A stretch of DNA of 64,000 nucleotides from Brachycybe producta (Eukaryota; Arthropoda; Diplopoda; Playtdesmida; Andrognathidae): contig JAUPFP010000147.1 of assembly GCA_036925085.1 (NCBI GenBank), positions 62,001 through 126,000 of the forward strand. The letters run 5' to 3'. Below the pieces are notes generated by a model. That model was not told the origin of the DNA, ran no database searches, and saw only the letters and a list, made by a program, of their open reading frames with translations. Made by a program: the position numbers and the translations under genes. Of the stretch, positions 10,877 through 20,884 are shown piece after piece (within the stretch, counting starts at the first letter, position 1; every line of letters begins with the position of its first letter).

Positions 10877-12633
10877 ATGGAGCCAACCCCGAAAGTACCG
10901 ACAGAAGGTCGGGAAGCAGATGCAGATGCAGATGCAGATTTGGAGTTATGCAGCCATGAAGTCAATCGTCCCCTTGGGGTAGAAGGCGGAGTCCTACTGG
11001 AGACAGGCGGACAAGGCGGTAGCGTAGACAGAGATTTCCCGGATGAATATGTCACGGTGCGGAAATGCCGCAGTGACATTCTTCTGGGAGAATACCCGTT
11101 AGAAGACAGTGGATCCAATAGTGATCTCATTGGGGAAGACGGTCGGCCACGGCCGAATGTCCAAGTTTTCTCCATCGCCCGTCCGGTTGGACGTGGCGGT
11201 CAACTATTTCAGACATGGTGGAAATCCCACATGAGACTGCACGGGAGGGCCGGGCCTTTTGGCCAGGCTGTCCGAGCAGCAACTCATAGAGATTGCTTAT
11301 GGATAGATGTCCTTCAGTTAGAAGGACGGCTGTCCTGGTCGGCAATAGAGCCGAGGGTGGATCCTCGGTTCTCACTGTCGCCCGTGCGTGAAGGCACACT
11401 GAGGGAGGAACTGCTGGTGCAAGCCAGGCTGGTACCTCTGCGGAAAGCACCCAGGCCATCTCCTAGGGGGATGGGCCTGTGAGTTCCTCCCATACCCTGA
11501 CAGCAGCCGAGAGTTCACCTTGTGATACCTTTGGAAGCTGAGTCCGAGTCTGACTTTCGGGGAACCGGAGCAGGCAGCCTCGCAGGGTTAGCGCCGCTGC
11601 TTGGACGCCCGCTCCAGCGGTTCCTGCGGAGGTTCAGGCATTCGGGTTCTTTAACCCGGTCCACTCATTTGCTTGTTACGATGGCAAGGAGGACTTGACG
11701 CCTTTTCTCCCCAAGTTCGAAGTGAAAGCCCGAGCTCAGTGCTGGACGGACGAGTCCGGATGCAGTTTTTTTACGTTTCTGCTGGACGGTCTGGCGGAAA
11801 AATATTACGCCACGTTGGTGGAAACTCTTCCAGACCTGACCTGGACTGAGCTGAAGGACGCCTTGTGTAGCCGCTTCAGCACCAGTAACCAGGCTCGCCT
11901 CTGTTTCGGCGAATTCGAATCGATGAAACAGGGGACTACCGAGTCTGTGCAGGCATTCTACTGGCAGTTCTTGGAACTGTCCGACCGAGTGTCTCAGGGC
12001 GAAAATGATAGCTGTCGGCTCATCCGATTCAAACGGAAACTCCTGACGGCCGTCACTGATCAATTGATCGGTTGTAAGGCTGATACGGTAGAAGCATATG
12101 CAAGAAAGGCATTGCTGGTGGAAGCCGATTTGCTTCTGATGGGTAAATTACCTGCCCGTACTAGAGGGGCTCCTCAGGACAGGGCTAACGCTCAGTCCTC
12201 CGGAACCACGGCTAGCTCTGGGAGCTCTGCCAAGGCTTCATTTTCGAGCCAAACGGGTGCGAAGGCTGCTGCAGCATCCAAGTTGGACAAAGCAGGAGCC
12301 AAGACTGGAGGCAAGAAGAAGAAGATGGCAGGCTCGGTGGAGGTCAGCCGGCCGGACTGTACAGGAGATTTGCTCCGGTGACTAGGTCCTTGTTTCAGGT
12401 GTAACCAGATGAGTCACCTGAAAAAGGACTGCCCGAATGCTTCGGCAAAAGGGCAAGTTGCCCGAGTGATGCCTGGCGAAAGCCAGAAGCTCCAGCCGAC
12501 CGCTGGCTTGGTGCCAGTGTGGCTGGAGGGTCGTAAGTACCTGGCCACTGTTCATGATGGTCAGTTCTATTACTGACTCGTGGAAGACGAAGAGAAATCT
12601 TCGGTAAACCGCCGCCAGTCGCCACCGAACTGA
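10877..12633 (+). pseudogene. gag: Gypsy-A copy 1 gag, frameshifted
   Basis: Start ATG 10877 (MEPTPKVPTEGREADAD) aligns with the copy 3 start at 60779. The first frame runs to 11482; the frame then shifts and continues from about 11560 (ending at TGA 12631-12633) with the capsid-like core: VQAFGFFNPVHSF, ARAQCWTDESGCSFF, LLDGLAEKYYATLVE, DLTWTELKDALCSRF, ESVQAFYWQFLELSDRVS. A Ser/Ala-rich linker leads to a retroviral zinc knuckle CFRCNQMSHLKKDC (12391-12432). In-frame TGA stops at 12379 and before LVEDE (about 12574) add to the damage. Gag forms the particle that holds the RNA genome. Pol follows in the -1 frame. Confidence 0.8.
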
Positions 12634-12645
12634 GTGGTGGGCGAC
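12603..12645 (+). promoter_or_regulatory. Probable -1 frameshift signal, copy 1 (decayed heptamer)
   Basis: GGTAAAC (12603-12609) occupies the place of GTTAAAC in copy 3. It is followed by a short GC-rich spacer and a hairpin GTCGCCACC (12618-12626) / GGTGGGCGAC (12636-12645) with a single bulge; the 9-nt loop contains the gag stop TGA (12631-12633). The -1 frame across the stop reads KPPPVATELSGGRPV, matching copies 2 and 3. Confidence 0.6.
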
Positions 12646-13052
12646 CGGTTAAGCTTCAACACTGAAGTGCCTGTCAGGTGCAGAGTTCTGCACAAGGGAC
12701 GTACCCCCGGGCGGTCTCCAAATATGTGGATGTTCTGCATAAGGCAGGGGTGTCTCTGGCAAGGTCTGCGGACCCGGAAATTACCCAGTGGGTATTTCCA
12801 TCGCCATGCTACACATTGGAGGCCGTGTGCAGTCAGCTGGATCACTGGTTTGCCCCCTCACCCTACATGCCTAGTTGTGAGGTGCTGGATTTTGACCTAG
12901 TCTATGAGTTTCTAGACGGGTATGGTCGGCAGGTGCGTGACCGGTCTCATGTAGATAACCTGAAGCCGTACATACCCACCTGCACCATAAGAGAGGAAGA
13001 TGGACTTGTTGTCTCTGACACCTCCTCCGATGCAGGCAGCGATGCCACGTAG
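12640..13052 (+). pseudogene. pol: Gypsy-A copy 1 pol reduced to its two ends by an in-frame deletion
   Basis: The open frame 12678-13052 begins with the pre-protease segment seen in copies 2 and 3 (AVSKYVDVLHKAGVSLARS, DPEITQWVF, HWFAPSPYMPSCEVLD). At about 12893 it passes directly into the end of integrase (DLVYEFLDGYGRQVRDR, HVDNLKPYIPTCTIREEDG). Protease, RT, RNase H and the integrase core are missing, yet the frame is kept across the junction. This copy cannot supply its own enzymes; mobilisation by intact relatives is possible in principle. Confidence 0.75.
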
Positions 13053-13430
13053 GTTTCGGCATGGAGTGGAATGACTCCGGCGCCACAGCCACCTTCCGTT
13101 TCTTCGCCAGAGACTACTGACTCCAAGGCAGAGAATCCCCTCCTCCTCGGTATAATCTCCGTCCGCGGAGACCGAGGGTGTTTGAGGTGAGTGGGTTTCA
13201 GCCTTGAGCAGGAAGTGTGATGGTATGGGGCACTGTATGGGTGTCCCTACCATGGTGGGAGCGAGCCGGCAGTCCGCTACTTTGGGCGGATGGCTGGGAA
13301 ATGAGGCAGCCGGACATTGCGGTGTTTGGGGCCCGCCACAGTTTCGGTAGAAACCAAAGGTGGCCTATCACCAGGTGTCCATTCAAGGGCCGACAAAATC
13401 GATCCTTGGATGGAAAAATCCGTTCGTGAA
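13053..13430 (+). pseudogene. Gypsy-A copy 1 pol C-terminal extension
   Basis: Downstream of the integrase end, frames carry a tail conserved in all three copies: an E-T-T-D-S-K-A-E-N-P stretch, R-P-R-V-F-E-V near 13175-13190, then VSLPWWERAGSPLLWADGWE in the open frame 13217-13429. Copy 3 has LPLWEKAGRLLVCVDGWE and copy 2 LSWWEKAGYSIVWNNDL at the same place. No known domain is recognised. Frameshifts and stops break it here. Confidence 0.55.
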
Positions 13431-13829
13431 AACCTCTACTAAATCTCCAATTACCGTCAATGTAAGTCTCTACCCACCATTTCCAGTCTTGGTGTAGGAG
13501 AATTCCCCGTGTGTCTGCCCCTAAAAGGCAGATGACAGTGAAATCTCCATAGTGACCCTGCATGGGGCGGCTAATCATGGTTTAGCCACTACTGCATGGC
13601 CATTAGCCGCTATGACGGTGAATTTGGCAGCTAGGTGCCATTTTGTTTATACAGGACTTAAACAAAAACGAAAAAGAGGACAACATTGAAAAAGTAAGTC
13701 CCTCTAAGGGAATTTAATTCTCCTGCCAGTTAGCAGTTCTTTTCTACTTGTTAATGGTGTGTTTTACGGTCAATGACCATATACACACATAGTGGGAGTG
13801 GTTTCGACGCCATGACTGTTGTCATGGTG
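13431..13829 (+). other. Spacer after pol with degenerate palindrome
   Basis: Holds remnants of the pol tail (PLKGR near 13524) and, at about 13756-13789, GTGTGTTTTACGGTCA with TGACCATATACACAC. This is a decayed version of the perfect 23-bp palindrome at the equivalent place in copy 2 (40915-40961). No other feature seen. Confidence 0.45.
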
Positions 13830-14340
13830 GTCAAACCACTTCGGAAAGCACTTTTCCGGCAGGTTCAGCCCGTCCGAGTGCCGTTTTGCTTGGGAGGGCC
13901 CAAGTTCGACGGTGTTTGGACGGTAGAATCCCGCCAGGGAGTGGTTTTCGCCTTCCGAAGGCGGTAAAACACGGTTTTGACTGTGAATTGCCGACTTTGG
14001 ACAGTGATAATGGCGTTTTGCACGGTGGAAGTTCGTGCAATGTCCTTTCCGATGGTAGGGACTCGGTGAGAAGGTGTTTTCACCATCCGAATGTGGTTAA
14101 CCAGTGTTTTTACCGTGGTTTACCGACTTTGGGTGGTGGAAACCACGATTTGTACGGTGAAAATCCGAGGAATACCCTTTCCACCGGTTCCGAAAGAGGG
14201 AAAAGTGGTTTTCACCATACGAAAGCGGTGAAACACGGTTTTGACCGTGAATTACCGACTTTGAACAGTGAAAGCGGGAATTCTCACGGTGAAAGCTCGT
14301 GGAATTCACTTTCCATGGTAAAAACATGTTCTTAACAGTA
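13830..14340 (+). repeat. Gypsy-A copy 1 second repeat array, about 130-bp unit
   Basis: Three diverged units marked by CGGTAAAACACGGTTTTGA near 13961, TGGTTAACCAGTGTTTTTA near 14090 and CGGTGAAACACGGTTTTGA near 14222, each followed by a TTACCGACTTTG-like word. The unit is related in wording to the leader array but longer. It lies between the pol tail and the third ORF; copy 2 has a similar block (40967-41470). Confidence 0.55.
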
Positions 14341-15907
14341 TGTTCCCTTTTATCCACACCCGCAACGGAGAAGGAGAAGGAGGAAGACGACGGGAGTGGC
14401 CAATGGTCCCCGTCCCTCAGTCCGCTGCATCCTAGGGATGCAAGGCTGTTGGAGTCGGGATCGGAGGGCTGCCCATCATCTGGCGGGCCGAAAACGGCTG
14501 ATGCTATCGTGGAATCAGTTGATTCCCCAGGGGCAGAGGCTGTGGAAAGTCCAGAGTTCACCCAGTCGACTCCGACCGGTGTCGGAGCCTTCTGGGGAGA
14601 CTGCAGAAGCAGGTGTAGATGGTGGGAAAGCTGCTACCGGTGTGGTAACCGCTAGTACCCCGGAGCCCGGGTCTCCGGCTGTTCGAGACCTCCTAGACTG
14701 GTCTAGGGTGGTCGAGGACAGTGAGGACATCTCCTTGGGAGCGTCCTTAGTCATTGACAAGGAGATGGAGGTCGAAACCACCGTTGATTCGGTGGTTGAT
14801 GCCTCAAAGCAGTGGGGTAGTCATAACTCCTCTTCAGAGGGCTCTTCGGAGTCTGACAGGAGTAGTTCGACCTCTGAGGGTAAACCATCTGGGACGGGAT
14901 CCCCCGGAGTTCTTCCCGCCGATCCAATGTTTTTGGAGGCTGTGGCTGAGTCGTTTCTGAGAAAGAAGGCCGCTTGGCTCGATAAGATGAAGCTAGATGG
15001 AACATGGACCAGGAAGGTGGCTTTCTAGTCGGGGACTGTCGATTCTTCATCAAGGAGATTTCCACCATGCAGGCGAAGCAGGACGATGCAAAGAAGCACA
15101 AGAAGAAGTCCGGAGCCACACAGATCACTGCTAGGGCCAAGGCTCTCACAGAGAGAGGCTAAGCTCAAGGCCAAGGAGGAGGCATTGAAGAAGTGCACAC
15201 CTGCTCTGGGGCTTCGAGCTGAAACTCTCGCCCGCCCTGACGGTTTTCCAGGGGCTGCTTGGCCAGAGAAACCGGCTGCTGTATCGGGTCCACCTGAGGC
15301 AGTAGCTGGCAGCTCCAGCTGGCAGTCAGACAACCCGAAGAGAGACTGGCGAGCGGAGAAGAAGGTTGCCCAGCCTCCAGTACCCGCTGCCGGTATAACG
15401 GGGAAATCTGTGAGTGGTGGTGGTGGCAAGGGACAAAAAAGGTCCCGCCCTCACATGCCACCAGTCACCGAAAGCTCAAGAGGCAAGAAGGCCAGGTCTT
15501 CCGGGCGAGGAAAGGCGTTTGAACCTCGGAAGCCTGAGAGCTTGGAGGACAAGCTCAACCGGCTTCAGGCTCAGACAGCAAGCTTGCACCGAAAAATCGC
15601 TCGTGCGGTTAGTGCAAGTGAGCAACAGGAGTTTGAGCACCATGCTGCAGATTTCCCTCCCCTGCAGGAGATACCCGCCCGGAGCCCGCTCAAAACAGGG
15701 GAAGCTCCAGTCGGTCGTGGCATCCCGCCTATTGCAAGTGCCACGACTGTCGCTGGCCAGAAGTGAATCGCCGAGAGGGAGGTGATGCAGGCTTCCAGTG
15801 CACCAGCCCATGGTGCGGAAGCCAAAGCTACTGGTGACAAGAGTCAGCCGACTCTTTCACCGAAGGAGAAGCCTCTCTTTCGGGATGTTCGAGGAAGATT
15901 TGTTTCC
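14341..15907 (+). pseudogene. Gypsy-A copy 1 third ORF, N-terminal and middle part
   Basis: Frames 14396-15028 and 15086-15766 align with 54266-53389 on the minus strand of copy 3. Conserved pieces include a Ser/Glu-rich acidic part (about 14650-14900), KKHKKKSGA (near 15095), a Lys/Arg/Glu helix A-K-L-K-A-K-E-E-A, a basic GKKARSSGRGKAF segment, a predicted coiled coil (DKLNRLQAQTASLHRKIARA, about 15550-15610) and a LSPKEKPLFRDVRGRF block near 15850-15905. No transmembrane segment, signal peptide or enzyme motif is seen, so it is not an obvious envelope. It sits where env or accessory genes lie in Gypsy elements. Function unknown. Confidence 0.6.
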
Positions 15908-16550
15908 GGGCAATCTTATGTATAGCATATCAATCATTAGTACGTCCCCATCTAGAATACTGCAGCTCCGTGTGGAATCCCCACACTGAAGACTTAGCTC
16001 ACTCTATAGAAATGGTCCAATGCAGGGCTGCTAGGTTTGTTTGTGGTAAATATGGATATGCCGACAGTGTAACTAAAATGCTTTCAGAGCTTGGTTGGGA
16101 TAGTTTACTTGCAAGACGTTCAGATTTTAGTCTTAATATCTTTAATCGAATGCTAGAAAGCTCTTGCCCTAAACCTACTTCAAGTAAACTTTGCAGGGCA
16201 TTATATTTGGGTAGGGGTGACCACTCTAACAAAGTTGGAGAGATTTTTGCACGAACAGATTATTATTACTGGTCATTTGTCCCTAGGGCGATTCGACAAT
16301 GGAACTCGCTTGCTGGGATTTTTGTGCAGGAAAAACGTGTTTTATGGGAGTCATAATTTTGTTTTGTTTTGACAATGCATATATTTGCAGCATTAAAAAA
16401 TATTGAAATTGTTGTTGGGTTTATATCAATTGGGTTTTATATTTTCTGGTTTTGACAATGCATTTTCTATGCTGCACTTGGACTCTTGTTCCTCTGCGAT
16501 AGGCCTTTATGGCTGCTTGCAGAGTAATTTTTCAAATTCAAATTCAAAAA
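15908..16550 (+). mobile_element. 5'-truncated CR1-like LINE inserted in the third ORF
   Basis: Encodes only the C-terminal end of a LINE reverse transcriptase: VRPHLEYCSSVWNPHTEDL, QCRAARFVCGKY, SVTKMLSELGWDSLLARRSD, then YWSFVPRAIRQWNSLAG, the typical end of CR1/L2-type ORF2. It is followed by a 3' region and a tail of TTCAAA-like words (16527-16550). Third-ORF similarity to copy 3 stops at 15907 and resumes at about 16555, marking the insertion. 5' truncation is usual for LINE insertion. Confidence 0.75.
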
Positions 16551-16904
16551 ATCTCTGTCACTTCGGTTAAGGGTGCTTCTGCGAAGAAGAGTACGGCTCC
16601 GGCCGGAAAACCTTCAAAGAAGAAGTCCGAGAGGGCAAAGGCGGCTAACCACCTGCCTACGCCTGACTGGCCCAGTAAGTCCTTGGGGTCAGTTAAGTCT
16701 GACATGATGCATGGTCAACCTTCCTCTCACGGGAAGAAAAAGAAAAAGAAGAAGAACCGTAAAAAGTCCAAGCTTGAGAGGAAGGAGATTCCGACACCCT
16801 CCAGTAGTAGGCACCAGGGAGCCGAAACTTAAGGCATCATGGCGGAAAAGGAGGAGTTCTGGCGGGCTCAGGCGGTGGAACCGGAGTTCCACCGCGATAA
16901 TCAT
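16551..16904 (+). pseudogene. Gypsy-A copy 1 third ORF, continued
   Basis: After the LINE insert, the frame SVTSVKGASAKKSTAPAGKP, then KKKSERAKAANH and a lysine run near 16735-16775 match copy 3 (SPKGSTAPAGKPSEKKSEKA, 53450-52773). Stop TAA is at 16830-16832; homology to copy 3 continues in part beyond it (MAEKEEFWRAQA) until LINE-1 begins at about 16905. The lysine-rich tract suggests nucleic-acid binding (inference). Confidence 0.55.
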
Positions 16905-19742
16905 TGCGATAATCATCACCTTTGAATTTGTAGAGTTCGTTACGAGGAGTTTCTTTTAATAGCCGTAATGTTTGGTTAATAAATTAGCTTTAATTGGCTG
17001 TTTATGTAAAATCATATAATTATGATTTTTTTATTGATTTGTGAGACATAATTAACAAATTCTTTACCTGATAATGCTTTTTTGCAAAATTTTAATATAT
17101 ATCGTAAGGAAGAGGAGGTGGTGCTTTGGTGGCGGTCAATAAAAAATTTAACTCTTATAGGTTACATATAGACCTACCTTATAATTTTGAATTAGTTTTG
17201 GTTGTAGTAAATTGGGAGATGACCTAGTACTTTTGGGATCTTGCTACCTTCCCCCACAAACTACTGTGGATGAGTTGAATACATTTCATGATATTTTCGG
17301 ATTCATTAAGGTGGATTCGTATTCTAGGGTATTATTGGGTTTAGATTTTAATATTCATGTAAACTGGGATATGGAGGTTGCTGATGATAGGTAGGGTGAA
17401 CCCTTTCTTGATTTTATAAGATTATATGGTTTTTCACAAATACAATGAGTAATTCTCGGAAGAATAGTAATCTTGATTTGATTTTGGTGCCAATTGATAT
17501 GAGTGATAAAGTTACATGTGCAATTGTCCCCAATATTAGTTATTTATGTGATCATGAAGCCATAGAGTTAATAATTAATAACTCTCATATCTCTCATATA
17601 CAATATAAGAATATAATTACTTATGAAATAAATGAGGTCTTTAAATTGAGAAATCTATTGATTATGGCAGGTATGAATCCACTTTTGAATTATGATGATT
17701 TCATGTTAGAAATCAATACCATAATATTTGCTGGCAGAAAGGTTAAAAGAATTCCGGTGTCTATTAATCCGTTTTTAAGTATAAAAGTTAAACAAGAAAT
17801 GATGGAATTAAGGATGGTATATGCATTAGGTGATATGGCTAATTATAAATTACAACAAATTAAGTTAGATGAACAAGTTACTAGTGAGTTTTATAGTATG
17901 GTGATTGCTAAGTGTAAAAAGCAGTCATTACAGGACCTTAGTAAACAGATTAAAATTGATAGAAAAGTTAATCTCCCAAATACTTTTATTGATGAATTGG
18001 GCTCCATTCATACAGATGACGTAGCTATTGCTGGAACTTTTGGTAGATTTTTTGGTAATAGTGATGTTTCAGGTATTTCTTTAAATGGATATGATAGGAA
18101 TCCTATATATAATATCAATCTATTTAATGTAACTGATATTTTGAATTTATTGACAAAAATTAAAGTTAACAAGGCGGCTGGCCCTAATAGTATCCCTAAT
18201 AGTTTACTGAAAAGGTATGCCCCTCTATTCTCCGTTGTTTTAATTACTTTATTTGAAAAAATTCTGTTATTTGGTATTCCAAAAAAGTTGAAAATGGCTG
18301 AGGTAGTTCCGGTGTTAAAAAGGATAAAGATGTTAGTCTGGTTTCATCTTATCGACCTATTTCTATAACCAGTAATATTATTTGTTTATTAGAACGTTTA
18401 ATGTTAAGACATTTAATTCCATATCTTGAGGAACATAATCTATTACCGATAGAACAATATGGGTTTCGTAGAAATCTTTCTTGTGAGACTTTATTACAAG
18501 ATTTTTATTTTAATATAGCTACGAGATTATCTTTTATAGGTCATGGTACAATTATTGCTATTTTTATAGATCTTAGTTCTGCTTTTGATAATGTAGATCA
18601 CAAAATGTTGATAAATGATATGCGACAAGAAGGTATCCCAGGATATTTGGTAGATTTCTATTTAGATTTTATTCGTGATCGCACTCAAATTGTTATTATA
18701 AGGGGTTCCTATTCGGAATCTATTATAGTTAACAAAGGTGTACCCCAAGGTACTGTGTCTTCTCCCACATTGTTTACATTTTATATAAGAAAGATGGTGT
18801 CCTTTTTACAGTTTTCCTCTTGTTTCTTATATGCAGATGATGTATGTATATTGGCTAATGTATCTAGTCCACAAGATTTATTTAATCTACAAAACGATAT
18901 AGACTCACTAGTTGGGTATTTTCACTCATTGAAAATGAAAATTAACCTGGATACTCTAGGATACTATGTTTTGGTACGGTACCGAGTTTTGGTGTTTTAA
19001 TAACTATAAATAGGTCTTGAATAGTGGTAGTAGATGAGTTTAATTATTTGGGGTTGTACATTGATACAAAATTAAATTTTAAATTCCATTTGTCCTTTGT
19101 TGAACGTAAGTTATTTGGTACTTGGCGATATCTGATGTTGAGATATAAGCATGTACCAGTAGCAGTTAAAGTAAATCTTTATTCCTGTTATATACGCCCT
19201 ATTATGGAATATGCTTTAAATATATATGCTAGTAGCCAAAATATCATTAATAAATTGGAATCTTTACAATTAAAATTTTTAATTATGATTTATTATCCTA
19301 ATAAGTGTAGTTATATTACCCATTTGGGGAATTCATCTCTTCAATCTATTAGGCATAGAATGGTGGTTAAAATAGCAGATTTTGGTAGACTCATTGTGTT
19401 GGGTCAATGCACACCTTATTTGAGTAGTTATTTTAATGTAAGAAAAACATTCCGACATGGTTATATGATTGATTTGTTAAATCCTAAAACAAAGCTATTA
19501 GGGAATGCCTTAATGATTTGTATACCAAAAATTTGGGCTGCTTTATCTTGTTCATCCAGATCAATTGTATCTAAGAATTTATTTATATCAAGTGTAATTT
19601 TGGGTTTGGATCAGGGTTTGATTGACGTTATTTTTTAAATATAATGCATATTATACATATTTATAATTGTTGCGTATTTTCTGTCTTGTTGAATTGTATT
19701 ACTGTTTATACCAATAAAGGTCTTTAATAATAATAATAATAA
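16905..19742 (+). mobile_element. LINE-1 of this window: jockey/CR1-like non-LTR retrotransposon
   Basis: AT-rich LINE that cuts into the GC-richer Gypsy-A copy. It ends with a (TAA)n tail at about 19722-19740, after which Gypsy-A LTR sequence begins. No ORF1 was recognised, so it is probably 5'-truncated: the endonuclease starts part-way. The exact 5' junction near 16905-16925 is uncertain; CGATAATCAT is duplicated there. Confidence 0.7.
17212..19638 (+). pseudogene. LINE-1 ORF2: endonuclease and reverse transcriptase, frameshifted
   Basis: Four consecutive frames (17212-17394, 17445-18368, 18401-19000, 19024-19638). The first has the end part of an APE-type endonuclease (LLGSCYLPPQT, LLGLDFNIHVNW); the next has SNLDLILVPID and CDHEAIE. 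The RT follows: NKAAGPNSIPNSLLKRYAP, a break near 18330, EQYGFRRNLSCETLL, AIFIDLSSAFDNVDHKM, GVPQGTVSSPTLFTFYI and the catalytic FLYADDVCI. The C-terminal part resembles CR1/jockey ORF2 (EYALNIYASSQNIINKLESLQ). The catalytic aspartates are intact, but at least three frameshifts inactivate it. Confidence 0.8.
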
Positions 19743-19942
19743 TATTCTCAATGAGGCGGCATGTCACCGTCGTGTATCACCGTCGAGGGAGCTCCGCACC
19801 AACACTACCTGAGGTTCACCATGGGAGAGGCGGCTACGGGTACGGTCCCGTCCTTGTGTCGGAGCTTGGGTCACTGGTAAGTGAAAGTGTTTTTCACGTT
19901 TTTGTTTACCGCGGTATTGTAATGGTCCAGCGGGACATTACA
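19741..19942 (+). repeat. Gypsy-A LTR 3' end fragment
   Basis: Matches 10176-10345 and carries the true LTR end: TGTAATGGTCC, a short centre and GGGACATTACA (about 19918-19942), an imperfect palindrome ending in CA. It is probably the remains of the 3' LTR of copy 1, separated from the body by LINE-1 and loss of the intervening part (inference). Confidence 0.65.
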
Positions 19943-19959
19943 ATTATTGTTTGATTAAA

Positions 19960-20280
19960 TATTTTCCTGTTTGTTTTTTGTTATTCAAAAAAATTCACTC
20001 CCAACTTTTCGATGTGGGTGTACCATGGTACGTTCAGAATAAAACATTGAAAACAAACAAACAACAACAGATATTATAAAACTAATAAATTGATGTTAAA
20101 CTATGTACTTTTTTATTTATTTTCTCAAATATTTACGAATATTGGGCGAGTAATTTGTGAGAACAGCACAAAAAACTGTGCAGTGATTTTCCATATAGTT
20201 CTGTGCTACAGTTTCATCTGCTAATTTCTTAGGGGCCATCTTTTTGCCTACTGCCATTAGAAGTGCATATTGGACATATG
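19960..20280 (-). repeat. Dispersed repeat R, inverted copy
   Basis: The reverse complement reads TCCAATATGCACTTCTAATG, a block like ATGGCCCCTAAGAAATTAGC, then ends with GTTTTATTCTGAACGTACC and ATGGTACACCCACAT, matching 8275-8685 and 27600-27805. It directly follows the LTR end. The terminal ATGGTAC palindrome is shared with the copy ending at about 27765. Confidence 0.6.
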
Positions 20281-20884
20281 GTCCAATTAGTCTATGAATT
20301 AGGTTTTACAGCCTTTTTTTACCTTATGCACCCTTGGTGCAAATTATAAAAAAAAATATATTGGAGGCTAGCGGCTTCTATAAGGGGCCATGAATGAAGT
20401 GTGTCGTGCAATTTTCTTGTCTTGGTACTTTTTTCTAAAAGGCCGCAATTCCGATTTATTCATTTGGGAAGAACGACTTTTGTCACAACTCAAAATTGGG
20501 ACCTCCTGAAAAAAGTTACAAGACACAAACATTGTAGGGCACACTTTGTTCATGTCACCTGTAATGTTTCGCAAATTTATGATGATCACAAAATGCAATA
20601 TGACGAAAAACGTTTGCCATCAAAAACTTTTTTCAAAACTTTTCTCTTCTTTGAAAAGAGGGAGGGAGCCTTATTGGTACACGATGCATTTTCCTCCTCC
20701 CACCACCTCTACTGTCCACACAACACATGAACTGGGGAAATTGGGGAATCGAAATTGGGGCAATTTCGATTTCTTCATCCGTAAAAAATGCTTAATTCAA
20801 ATCATTACATCTGCGATCAGCTCGAAAGCCATGTGGCAGGGGGGGATTTCTCCCAATCACAAATCACGTCAATCTGACAAAACT
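20281..20884. other. AT-rich spacer with small inverted repeats
   Basis: No gene. An imperfect inverted repeat pairs TGTCTTGGTACTTTTTTCT (about 20419) with AAAAAAGTTACAAGACA (about 20508). A perfect 11-bp hairpin AATCGAAATTG / CAATTTCGATT lies at about 20748-20772. The right part may be the 3' untranslated end of LINE-2. Confidence 0.4.

Noticed and set aside
14341..16904. Envelope gene (retrovirus-like Gypsy)
   Set aside because: The extra ORF is lysine- and serine-rich with a coiled coil and lacks a visible signal peptide, membrane anchor or furin-type arrangement.
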